From the NCBI GenBank assembly GCA_964573895.1, contig CAZNLS010000081.1, positions 1-10,718 on the forward strand: a stretch of 10,718 bases of DNA, given 5' to 3'. The notes below the pieces were generated by a model that did not search any database, was not told where the DNA came from, and saw only the letters and a program-made list of their open reading frames with translations. The position numbers and the translations under genes were made by a program. Source of the DNA: CAZNLS01 sp964573895 (GTDB taxonomy: Bacteria > Acidobacteriota > Aminicenantia > UBA2199). This document shows, piece by piece, positions 1 to 7,062 of the stretch (position 1 is the stretch's first letter; each line of letters opens with the position of its first letter).

Positions 1-685
1 TTTGTTAGCAAAATTAGTCCCTTATTACTTTCTGTTCATGATTACGGGAACATTGGTTCTTTCCATTGGTCTTATATCTCTCTTCATTGATCCTTCCGAC
101 AGGAAAATGCCGGTTCAAAAGAAGAAGATGGTATTCAAAAAAAAATATCGGTTATTTTACATTCTGAATTTTCTTGCAGGAGCAAGAAGACAGATATTTA
201 TCGTTTTTGCAATATTTCTTCTGGTAAAACACTTCAATTATTCAGTATTAATGATCACTGCTCTGTTCGTAGTTAATAATATGATCAATTATTTCTTCAC
301 TCCATTTATTGCAAAGGCGATAAACCGATTCGGAGAAAGAAAAGTTCTTTCAGCGGAATATGGGAGCCTGATAGTCATTTTTTCACTCTATGCAATTGTA
401 GAAAGTGCTCTCCTTGCAGGGATTCTATATATTCTGGATAATGTTTTCTTTAATTTCTCCATTGGTATTAAAACATATTTTCAGAAGACGGGAGATCCCG
501 AAGATATTGCCCCCTCGATGGCGATAGGGTTTACAATCAATCATGTGGCTGCTGTTATTCTCCCATTTATCGGGGGTATGCTCTGGATGCTGGACAGGAG
601 GATACCATTTATTGCAGGTTCTGTTTTAAGTGTGGTATCTCTTTATTTTGTTCAAAAAATACAAACAGATACAGATACGATTTAA
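1..685 (+). CDS. MFS transporter, C-terminal part (5' end outside window)
   Basis: This is the C-terminal part of an integral inner-membrane transporter. The reading frame is open from the left edge, so the true start lies outside and the TTG at base 2 is an internal Leu codon. About 227 residues are visible. They hold roughly seven hydrophobic segments: one near residues 7-29, then a basic cytoplasmic loop (about 34-49, rich in Lys), then about six more. This fits TM6, the central loop and TM7-TM12 of a 12-helix major facilitator. The loop INRFGERKVL (107-116) resembles the facilitator motif-A loop of the C half. The segment ILPFIGGMLW (186-195) resembles the Pro/Gly-rich segment of TM11. 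The substrate cannot be told. The stop codon overlaps the stop of the convergent gene pgpA, and no terminator lies between them. The family call is fairly firm; a specific function is not. Confidence 0.75.
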   Translation, partial: LLAKLVPYYFLFMITGTLVLSIGLISLFIDPSDRKMPVQKKKMVFKKKYRLFYILNFLAGARRQIFIVFAIFLLVKHFNYSVLMITALFVVNNMINYFFTPFIAKAINRFGERKVLSAEYGSLIVIFSLYAIVESALLAGILYILDNVFFNFSIGIKTYFQKTGDPEDIAPSMAIGFTINHVAAVILPFIGGMLWMLDRRIPFIAGSVLSVVSLYFVQKIQTDTDTI

Positions 686-1155
686 TTAAATAGTCTGATC
701 AAAAGATGAAGGAAGCCCAAAGAATAGAGTCCCGCAACTATATCATCGAGCATTATTCCGAAACCTCCATTAAGCCTGTCAGCCAGGTTTACAGGGAAAG
801 GTTTTAAAATATCAAATATTCTGAAAAGGAGAAAACCTGTGATGAAAATCAGGATGGATCTTCGGGTGAAATCCGGATAAAGGAACAGAAAAGTTATCAT
901 TTGCCCGGCTACTTCATCAATGACAATAATTCCAGGATCTTTTTTCCCAAAAAATTTTTCCGCTGCATCAGCACAGGGTATTCCTATCAAAAAAATCAAA
1001 AAGACTGATATTGATCTTGTAATAATTGATGGATTCGTAAAATGGAATAAAACAAAAATAACCCCGGTCGTTACCAGTGATGCAAGTGTTCCCGGTGCAA
1101 TCGGAAATCTGCCAATACCGAAAAATGTTGCAATTGAAATTTTGATATTTTTCAT
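682..1155 (-). CDS. pgpA: phosphatidylglycerophosphatase A
   Basis: Predicted to remove the phosphate from phosphatidylglycerol phosphate at the inner membrane, the last step of phosphatidylglycerol synthesis. The protein has 157 residues, normal for PgpA. It carries the family's three conserved blocks: GIGRFPIAPGTLASL (13-27), the acidic DPGIIVIDEVAG (73-84, with D80 and E81), and FRIFDILKPFP (111-121) followed by GGFGIMLDDIVAG (130-142, with D137 and D138). Several hydrophobic segments separate the blocks. The start is the ATG at 1155, which overlaps the rimO stop codon as ATGA. A GGAG lies five bases upstream inside the end of rimO, so translation is probably coupled to rimO. The gene ends tail to tail with the MFS gene, sharing TTAA. 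The identification is secure from the motifs. Confidence 0.93.
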   Translation of the reverse strand: MKNIKISIATFFGIGRFPIAPGTLASLVTTGVIFVLFHFTNPSIITRSISVFLIFLIGIPCADAAEKFFGKKDPGIIVIDEVAGQMITFLFLYPDFTRRSILIFITGFLLFRIFDILKPFPVNLADRLNGGFGIMLDDIVAGLYSLGFLHLLIRLFN

Positions 1156-2468
1156 ATTTTCTCCGCCTGGACCAGCTCATGGTCAGATCCGGTTATTTTA
1201 ACCTTGAATACGCTGTAGTCTCCTTGAAATGGGTCAGAAACCCTGGTTAAACCGTCCGTTTCAGGTGCTTGTGAATAGATTCTTCCTATTGTTGTATTAT
1301 TATCCCAGGGGCCAAGAGGAAGAAAGTCAAGAGTTTCCCCAACTATCTCCTGATTATACAAATTGATATTTCTGTCGGAGATATCAAGCAATTCCTCCTT
1401 TCTTTCGTTAATTAATTCCGGATTTATTTTTGGTTTAAGTTTGAAAGCGGGTGTATTTTCTTCATCTGAATATCCGAAAACGCCAAGCCTTTCAATTCTG
1501 TTTTCAATTGAGAATTTCTTTAATTCTTCAAAATCTTCTTCTGTTTCACCCGGGAAACCGACAATGAAAGAACTTCTTATAATGCTTTTGTTATTACGTT
1601 TCCTAATTTTATCTATAAGTTTCCGGTTTTCATATATTCCGTTTCCCCTGTTCATTGACTTAAGTATTTTCTTCGAAACATGTTGAAATGGAAGATCAAA
1701 ATAGGGAAGAACACCCGGTAGGTTCATGGACTCAATTAATTCGTCATTTACATCTTCAGGCATGAGATACAGGATCCTGATCCATTTCAGACCAAGTTTA
1801 GAAAGTTTTGAGATCAATTTCGGCAGTTCTCTTGTTTTACCTCTGTCGAGACCAAAATAGGTTGAATTCTGAGATATAAGATTGATTTCCGAAAAACCTG
1901 ACTCTTTATATTTTTCCGCTTCTCTTATAACTGATTCAAAGCTTCTGGATCTGAAAGGTCCCCTAATAGAAGGAATTGAACAGAAAGCACATTTCATATT
2001 GCATCCTTCTGATATTTTAATAAAAGCAGTGCTGGGAGGAGTAGTAATAATTCTCTCATTTGTATCATTGTAGAGAAATAATTCACTATCTTTGTATGAT
2101 CCTTCTCCGCCTTTTGCTATTAGGTCGGCAAGTTCCTCTGTGTCATTGACTCCCCACAGAATATCCGCATTTTTAAAACTTTTTTTTATATCATCATAAT
2201 ATCTCTGTACCAGGCATCCCATCACTACAATATGTTTGACCTCATTTCTCTCCTTTTTTTCAAAAGCGTCAAAAATCTCCTCAATACTCTCCTCTTTTGA
2301 ATCTCTAATAAAGCCACATGTATTTATTATCAACCAGTCACTGCTTTCATATGAAGAAACGACTTCCATACCCCTTTTTTTTAACATTCCGCCAATTACT
2401 TCAGTATCTACACTATTTTTAAAACATCCCATGTTTATAAATGAGACGGTTGATCTCCTTTTTTCCAT
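1152..2468 (-). CDS. rimO: ribosomal protein S12 methylthiotransferase RimO
   Basis: A radical SAM enzyme that adds a methylthio group to the conserved aspartate of ribosomal protein S12. At 438 residues it has normal length. The N-terminal methylthiotransferase domain has its three cluster cysteines at C15 (in MGCFKNSVD), C51 (NTCGF) and C85 (MGCLVQRY). The radical SAM cluster is C156-x3-C160-x2-C163 in SEGCNMKCAFCSIPSIRG. That segment, with its Ile-Pro-Ser-x-Arg-Gly run, is typical of RimO rather than the tRNA enzyme MiaB. The C-terminal TRAM-like region contains GRIYSQAPETDGL, which matches the RimO pattern of an APE-x-DG segment. The ATG at 2468 has no Shine-Dalgarno sequence and sits six bases after a good -10 element, which suggests a leaderless message. 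It is the first gene of a two-gene operon with pgpA. A T8 run at 2180-2187 (A8 in the coding strand) lies inside the gene, but the frame is intact. Confidence 0.95.
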   Translation of the reverse strand: MEKRRSTVSFINMGCFKNSVDTEVIGGMLKKRGMEVVSSYESSDWLIINTCGFIRDSKEESIEEIFDAFEKKERNEVKHIVVMGCLVQRYYDDIKKSFKNADILWGVNDTEELADLIAKGGEGSYKDSELFLYNDTNERIITTPPSTAFIKISEGCNMKCAFCSIPSIRGPFRSRSFESVIREAEKYKESGFSEINLISQNSTYFGLDRGKTRELPKLISKLSKLGLKWIRILYLMPEDVNDELIESMNLPGVLPYFDLPFQHVSKKILKSMNRGNGIYENRKLIDKIRKRNNKSIIRSSFIVGFPGETEEDFEELKKFSIENRIERLGVFGYSDEENTPAFKLKPKINPELINERKEELLDISDRNINLYNQEIVGETLDFLPLGPWDNNTTIGRIYSQAPETDGLTRVSDPFQGDYSVFKVKITGSDHELVQAEKI

Positions 2469-2474
2469 TCAACG

Positions 2475-2503
2475 ATTCTATCAAAATATATCTCCGGAGG
2501 CAA
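2475..2503 (-). promoter_or_regulatory. predicted sigma-70-type promoter of rimO-pgpA
   Basis: On the minus strand, TTGCCT (2503-2498) is followed after 17 bases by TAGAAT (2480-2475). A TG sits one base before the -10, making it an extended -10. The -10 ends six bases before the rimO ATG, so transcription should begin at or next to the start codon. It stands back to back with the kinase promoter. Confidence 0.6.
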
Positions 2504-2520
2504 TTTTTTTCACTCCAGTA

Positions 2521-2550
2521 TTGACTTTTAAGGTTATGTCTTGTTATATT
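2521..2550 (+). promoter_or_regulatory. predicted sigma-70-type promoter of the kinase gene
   Basis: TTGACT (2521-2526) is followed after 18 bases by TATATT (2545-2550). TG at 2542-2543 makes an extended -10. The -10 ends seven bases before the ATG at 2558 and there is no Shine-Dalgarno sequence, so a leaderless transcript is predicted. A spacing of 17 with TTATAT is a poorer alternative reading. Confidence 0.6.
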
Positions 2551-2557
2551 TTTATAT

Positions 2558-5500
2558 ATGAAATGCCCCAGATGTCTAAAAGATGTCTCCAATGATAGTA
2601 TCTATTGTAACTATTGCGGGAAGGATCTGCTCAGAAATGTTTCGGATTCCGGTGACTCCAGCCAAACAAGGGGAATAATTGATGACAGTCCCGTATTCAA
2701 AGATGGTGAACTATTCGGCACAAGGTATATAATAAGAGAGGAATTGGGCAGAGGAGGCATGGGGCGTGTCTATCGGGCTGAAGATAAAGTACTCGGAATC
2801 GATGTCGCCCTGAAAGTAATCCGGCCGGAATACATCTCAAATGAGATGATGATTAAAAGATTCAAAAAAGAGATTCTCCTGGCCAGGGAAATTACACATG
2901 AAAATGTTGTCAGAATTTATGATTTTGGTGAGATAGACAATATTAAATTCATCTCAATGGAGTATATTGACGGAAAAAGTATAAAAGATCTTATAAATAG
3001 TCCCGAACCGATACCCCATGATCAAATTATTGATATTGCAATCAAAATATGCAATGGACTGAGTGCCGCACATAAAAAAGGGATCGTACATCGTGACCTG
3101 AAGCCTCAGAACATTATGATCAATAAGGAGGGTCATATATACATTACGGATTTTGGGCTTGCAAAATCAACTGTCGGGGAGAGCATTAGTCAAACCGGGA
3201 TTATTATCGGAACGCCTCAATATATCTCTCCGGAACAGTGGAGAGGAGAGATTGCCGGACCTCAATCGGATATCTATACTCTTGGAATAATTCTTTATGA
3301 AATGCTCAGCGGTCATTCACTTTTTGAGTCTGACAGTGATCTGGGATATCTCCAAAAGCACCTGAACGAGCTGCCGAAATTTAAAAAAGAGGAGAGCGGG
3401 AATATTCCACTTTTTTTGAAGAAGATTGTAATGAAATGTCTGGAGAAGGAGCTTAAATACCGTTATAAGAGTTGTGAAGAGGTGAAAAACGAGCTGGAGG
3501 AGAAAAGTTACAGCGAGGCACCTGTTTTGCAAAGAATACAGAAATATGTCCTAAATAATCTTAAATATTCACCGATAGCTGTTGCTATCCTGCTTATTAT
3601 CTTTGCTTTTATTTTCAGATTCGAGCTGAATATTGTGAAGATTCACGGTCTAAAAAAGAGATCAGTTGCAATTTTATATTTCAATAATCTTACCGGAAAT
3701 AAAGAGTTCGACTTTTTGAAATACTCTTTAAATGATCTTCTTATTACAGACCTTGCCCAGTCCAAATTTATCAGAGTGCTTCCCGAAACAAGGATGTTCA
3801 GAATTTTAAACAGGATAAACGGACCTAAACTTTTCGATCTTACACCCAAGATGATGAACGAGATAAGAGATGAAGGAAATGTCAACTACATAATATCGGG
3901 GAGTTTTAACAAATCCGGAGATACACTTCGCATATCAACCAGGTTGATCGATTCGGAGACGGGAGAACTCATTGATTTAAATTCAGTTGATACGGAGTCA
4001 GATAGAATCTTTTCAGCAGTTGACAGGATCACCAGGAAGTTAAAAAGGAGTTTTAAATTATCCGACGATGAAATTTACAGAGATATTGATCCTGATATAG
4101 AAAATATCACAACATCTTCACAGGAGGCTTTGAAATACTACATAAAGGGCAAGAGACTTTTTAACCAGGCAAAGTATGAAGAGAGCCTTGTTCCATTAAA
4201 GAGAGCAGTTAAGATTGATCCAAAATTTGCAATGGGATACAGGCAGATTGCCTGGGCATATGCGTATACCGGAGATTTTGATAACAGGAAAATATTTTTC
4301 TCAAAAACACTCAAAAACACAGAAAAATTGTCTGAGAAGGAGAAACTTCAGGTCTATGCAGATTTTTACGGAGAAAAAGAGATAACCCAGTTAAAAGCCC
4401 TTAAGTATTATAAGAAAATTTTAAAGATATATCCGGACGATATTGATACAAACTATATACTTGGGATTTATTATAGAGATATGGAGAATTGGGACGAGGC
4501 AATAAAATATCAGAAAAAATGTCTTGAAATTGATGATAAAAAAATCGAGTCTATAAATGAACTTATAACATTAAATTTATCAAAAAAAAATTATAAAGAA
4601 GCTTCGGATATCATAGAAAACTTCATGAGGAAACATCCGAATATTCACAAACAAAAAATACTGAAAATGAAATTCTTATTAAACCTGATTGATGGAAAAA
4701 CCGAAGCCGCTTCCTTAATAGTTGATGAAATGAACAGAAACTTAGCTTTTGAAAATGGTAAAGACAGATTTTTCAAAGGTAAGGTCTATTTTCTTGAAAA
4801 CAGATGGGATTTAATGAAGAAAGAGCTTGAGGATCAATCGAAATTTTATAAAGGTGATTATTTGAGATTGGATTTTATTGAGAAAAAATATCTTGACCTG
4901 ATTTTGGGAAAGATAAATGATGTATTTAATATATTTAAAAAAGAGATTTTGGAAACCGATGAATTTATTGAAAATATTTTCAATTATACTGAAGTTTTAG
5001 GTATTTTTTATAGAAATGGACTAAAAAGCAGATTTAACGAAATATTCAAAATGATAAAATTTAAAGAAAACGAAAATTTCCCATACTACAATGCACAATA
5101 TTATTATCTTTTAACCCTTAATGAAATACTAAATGGTAATATTAAAAGAGCAGAAATTATTTTTAAAAAATTTGAAAATAAGATAGAAAGCACTATTTAC
5201 AAAAGAGATTTTAAAAGAAAAAGATTATTTCTGCTATCTGAATTTAGTAATAAAAAAGGAGATTTTAAAAAATCCGAACAATATCTTCTGAAAATTATTA
5301 AAGAGCTCCACGGAGTGAATTCAACCTCTTATAAAGATAATCCCCAGCCCCTTCTACTATTCTCTCTTTCAAAACTCTATTTTGATTACGGTAAATATGA
5401 TCTTTCCGAAAAATGGTTTAAAAAATTGTTGAAATTGTATATTGCAAACTATTCAAATGGAGATCTTTATGCCAGAACTTATTTTTATCTTGGGAAAATC

Positions 5501-5635
5501 TATCTTAAGAAAAACTGGAACGGTAAGGCAATTGAGTACTTCAATAAATTTTTGAAATGCTGGAAAAATGGAGATAAACTAATTACGCACAATTATCTAA
5601 AAGAAGTTAATAACTACTTATCAGAAATAAAATAA
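2558..5635 (+). CDS. membrane Ser/Thr protein kinase with zinc ribbon, TolB/FlgO-like domain and TPR tail
   Basis: A predicted transmembrane Hanks-type kinase of 1025 residues. In order it has a zinc ribbon (C3-x2-C6-x10-C17-x2-C20) and a kinase domain at about 55-315. The kinase domain has the glycine loop GRGGMG (64-69), VALK lysine K86, helix-C glutamate E105, HRDLKPQN (178-185), DFG (198-200) and SPE (224-226). All catalytic residues are present, so it should be active. One hydrophobic helix follows (about 338-355). Next comes a domain starting SVAILYFNNLTGN (369-381) that resembles the TolB/FlgO-like domain of multidomain signalling proteins. From about 523 to the end there are TPR-like helical pairs, for example around 525-555, 613-660 and 972-1003. 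The single membrane span should place the kinase in the cytoplasm and the sensor/TPR part outside. The ligand and targets are unknown. The second half is far more AT-rich than the first. The gene converges on the 71-residue gene with a 24-base gap. Confidence 0.9.
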   Translation: MKCPRCLKDVSNDSIYCNYCGKDLLRNVSDSGDSSQTRGIIDDSPVFKDGELFGTRYIIREELGRGGMGRVYRAEDKVLGIDVALKVIRPEYISNEMMIKRFKKEILLAREITHENVVRIYDFGEIDNIKFISMEYIDGKSIKDLINSPEPIPHDQIIDIAIKICNGLSAAHKKGIVHRDLKPQNIMINKEGHIYITDFGLAKSTVGESISQTGIIIGTPQYISPEQWRGEIAGPQSDIYTLGIILYEMLSGHSLFESDSDLGYLQKHLNELPKFKKEESGNIPLFLKKIVMKCLEKELKYRYKSCEEVKNELEEKSYSEAPVLQRIQKYVLNNLKYSPIAVAILLIIFAFIFRFELNIVKIHGLKKRSVAILYFNNLTGNKEFDFLKYSLNDLLITDLAQSKFIRVLPETRMFRILNRINGPKLFDLTPKMMNEIRDEGNVNYIISGSFNKSGDTLRISTRLIDSETGELIDLNSVDTESDRIFSAVDRITRKLKRSFKLSDDEIYRDIDPDIENITTSSQEALKYYIKGKRLFNQAKYEESLVPLKRAVKIDPKFAMGYRQIAWAYAYTGDFDNRKIFFSKTLKNTEKLSEKEKLQVYADFYGEKEITQLKALKYYKKILKIYPDDIDTNYILGIYYRDMENWDEAIKYQKKCLEIDDKKIESINELITLNLSKKNYKEASDIIENFMRKHPNIHKQKILKMKFLLNLIDGKTEAASLIVDEMNRNLAFENGKDRFFKGKVYFLENRWDLMKKELEDQSKFYKGDYLRLDFIEKKYLDLILGKINDVFNIFKKEILETDEFIENIFNYTEVLGIFYRNGLKSRFNEIFKMIKFKENENFPYYNAQYYYLLTLNEILNGNIKRAEIIFKKFENKIESTIYKRDFKRKRLFLLSEFSNKKGDFKKSEQYLLKIIKELHGVNSTSYKDNPQPLLLFSLSKLYFDYGKYDLSEKWFKKLLKLYIANYSNGDLYARTYFYLGKIYLKKNWNGKAIEYFNKFLKCWKNGDKLITHNYLKEVNNYLSEIK
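4301..4320 (+). repeat. perfect tandem repeat of a 10-base unit, two copies, inside the kinase gene
   Basis: The unit TCAAAAACAC occurs twice back to back within the TPR-coding part of the kinase. Ten is not a multiple of three, so gain or loss of a copy would shift the frame. With only two copies it may well be chance in an A-rich coding stretch. Confidence 0.8.
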
Positions 5636-5659
5636 ATTCTAAAAAAAATCAGAGAGAGT

Positions 5660-5875
5660 TTACAATTCTTTTTGGATGCGAAGTATTTTTGGACATCCTC
5701 TTCCTTTCATTGGTTGAGTTTCACCTTTTGCTGCAACTTCGAGGTATTTGATTGCCCCAATTACCTCTTCATCATCTAATGCCTTCACAGCCTTTTTCAA
5801 AACTTTAATACTGTGTTCAACATTTGGAGTTACAGTCATACGTATACTCTTTCCACTGCTTTTTTTAATAGCCAT
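5660..5875 (-). CDS. small basic protein of unknown function next to a radical SAM enzyme
   Basis: I do not recognise this 71-residue protein. It has 12 Lys and 3 Arg against 8 Asp/Glu, and a single cysteine (C61 in GRGCPK). It has no signal peptide or membrane segment. The middle (about 19-50) looks amphipathic and helical; the ends are Lys- and Gly-rich. The gene looks real. AAGGAGGG stands just before the ATG, and a promoter with a perfect TTGACA lies in the 72 bases upstream. A hand count of 5701-5820, within the gene, gives 45 G/C in 120, well above the kinase tail next to it. It follows the radical SAM/SPASM gene on the same strand, so it could be that enzyme's substrate peptide. A single cysteine and no recognised leader make this only a possibility. 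It could equally be an unrelated small protein. Confidence 0.7.
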   Translation of the reverse strand: MAIKKSSGKSIRMTVTPNVEHSIKVLKKAVKALDDEEVIGAIKYLEVAAKGETQPMKGRGCPKILRIQKEL

Positions 5876-5878
5876 AAA

Positions 5879-5886
5879 CCCTCCTT
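5879..5886 (-). promoter_or_regulatory. strong ribosome binding site of the 71-residue protein
   Basis: On the minus strand AAGGAGGG ends three bases before the ATG at 5875, with the GGAGG core about four to five bases away. It is the strongest Shine-Dalgarno sequence in the window. It supports both the start chosen and the reality of this small gene. Confidence 0.8.
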
Positions 5887-5896
5887 GTTACTTATA

Positions 5897-5925
5897 TTAA
5901 TAATTTATTGAAAAACATTTGTCAA
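5897..5925 (-). promoter_or_regulatory. predicted promoter of the 71-residue protein
   Basis: On the minus strand a perfect TTGACA (5925-5920) is followed after 17 bases by TATTAA (5902-5897), four of six matches to the -10 consensus. A message from it would carry a leader of about 15 bases that includes the ribosome binding site. The small gene can therefore be expressed independently of the radical SAM gene upstream. Confidence 0.55.
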
Positions 5926-5947
5926 TAAAAAAATGAAAAATATTTTT

Positions 5948-7036
5948 TCAACAATTTATCTTTTCAATATTGAAAGATCGGTTCGACCCGATAAGAATTT
6001 TATTTATTTCACATATGTAAGGGGGAATGTAAAATATTGACCGGGGTACTCTGTTTGAATTTTTATTTATTGCAGGACAGAGACTGCACTCTTCGAGGAA
6101 TTTACAGAGAAAACATCTTGATTTATCAGTATAATAATTATCTGTTCTGAATTGCTTATAATTCAGGATCGTATCGATATAATTTTTTTGAATATTCTCT
6201 TTTGGTGTTTTGTTGATATTTCCGAAAACAAATTCATCCGGGGTCATATGATCTGCTTTTGTCCATTTGAAATGAGTGAATGCGGGGCATCCCCATATGT
6301 CACCAGCCGGGGAAACAGAAATCTGGGAACTGCCTGCACTGCATCCGTGAATACCAGGGTCTTTCTTATCTGAAAACAGGGTGAGGAGTGTTTTACCCTC
6401 TTTTTTGAAATTTTCAATTTCCATGTTTTTTATAAGACTAAATTGAAACTTCAATTTTTTTCTCGATTGAATGTTCCAGCGGTGAGTCAGATCCAGGCTT
6501 AATTCAATATTTTTTGCTCCCTTCTCTTTTAAGTAAACCAGTGAACTGAACATTTTATTAACGCTCTTTGATGTAAAGACGGGTGTTGCAAGCAGATCAA
6601 TATTTGTGTCAGCCGTAAGCCTTTGCAATAGTTTAAGTCCTTGATTGAAAGTTCTTTTCTTTCTTTGACTGTTCTGAAGAATAGAATCAAAACTGTATTG
6701 AACAGAAAATCGATATTTCCCGAAAAAATCTACTATTTTCTCTGAGACCAGCGAACCGTTTGTGATGATAGAATAGAGAATATTTTTATTCATTTCGACT
6801 GCTTTTTTTTTGGAATATTCAACAGCCTTCTCTATAATTGGGAAATTCAACAAAGGTTCTCCGCCCGAAAAATCGATCGATATATTTTTGTATGAATTAT
6901 CAAGAAAAAAATCGATGGCATTTTTGCATGTTTCCCAATTCATTACATTTTCATATTTCCCGATGTTTTGGTAACAGTAGGTGCACTTGAAATTACATTT
7001 ATCCGTTACGTTTAAAATGATTTTTTTTAACTTCAT
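5948..7036 (-). CDS. radical SAM/SPASM domain protein, probable peptide- or protein-modifying enzyme
   Basis: A 362-residue radical SAM enzyme with a SPASM-type C-terminal domain. The SAM-binding cluster is C14-x3-C18-x2-C21 (CNFKCTYCYQ), and the SAM-contact motif GGEP is at 58-61. The C-terminal cysteines are C232-x12-G245-x4-C250, then C308-x2-C311-x5-C317-x2-C320, and C342. This follows the SPASM pattern except that the last pair is x2 apart where x3 is usual, and it should carry auxiliary Fe-S clusters. SPASM enzymes modify peptides (RiPP maturases) or sulfatases. No sulfatase is in view, while a small protein gene lies 72 bases downstream, so a peptide substrate is the more likely reading here. 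The protein ends in Cys (C362). The ATG at 7036 places the first cysteine at residue 14, normal for the family. No Shine-Dalgarno sequence precedes it. The gene contains an A9 run (6803-6811). Confidence 0.85.
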   Translation of the reverse strand: MKLKKIILNVTDKCNFKCTYCYQNIGKYENVMNWETCKNAIDFFLDNSYKNISIDFSGGEPLLNFPIIEKAVEYSKKKAVEMNKNILYSIITNGSLVSEKIVDFFGKYRFSVQYSFDSILQNSQRKKRTFNQGLKLLQRLTADTNIDLLATPVFTSKSVNKMFSSLVYLKEKGAKNIELSLDLTHRWNIQSRKKLKFQFSLIKNMEIENFKKEGKTLLTLFSDKKDPGIHGCSAGSSQISVSPAGDIWGCPAFTHFKWTKADHMTPDEFVFGNINKTPKENIQKNYIDTILNYKQFRTDNYYTDKSRCFLCKFLEECSLCPAINKNSNRVPRSIFYIPPYICEINKILIGSNRSFNIEKINC

Positions 7037-7056
7037 TGCAGCTGTTTTTAAAAAGT

Positions 7057-7062
7057 ATTATA
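7057..7062 (-). promoter_or_regulatory. possible -10 element of the radical SAM gene
   Basis: A perfect TATAAT lies on the minus strand 20 bases before the ATG at 7036. No convincing -35 is found at the right distance: the best is TACTTA, two of six. If used, it gives a leader of about 13 bases without a Shine-Dalgarno sequence. Confidence 0.35.

Noticed and set aside
5636..5659. Possible terminator between the kinase and the 71-residue gene
   Set aside because: There is an A/T run, but no inverted repeat that could form a stem on either strand.
5962..5975. 14-base perfect palindrome TTTCAATATTGAAA near the end of the radical SAM gene
   Set aside because: It has no loop, is AT-rich, lies in coding sequence and has no T run, so it is not a terminator. 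As an operator it would be isolated from any promoter.
5948..7036. Anaerobic sulfatase-maturing enzyme as the identity of the radical SAM protein
   Set aside because: The cysteine pattern allows it, but no sulfatase gene is in view and the SPASM spacing differs. The general SPASM label is safer.
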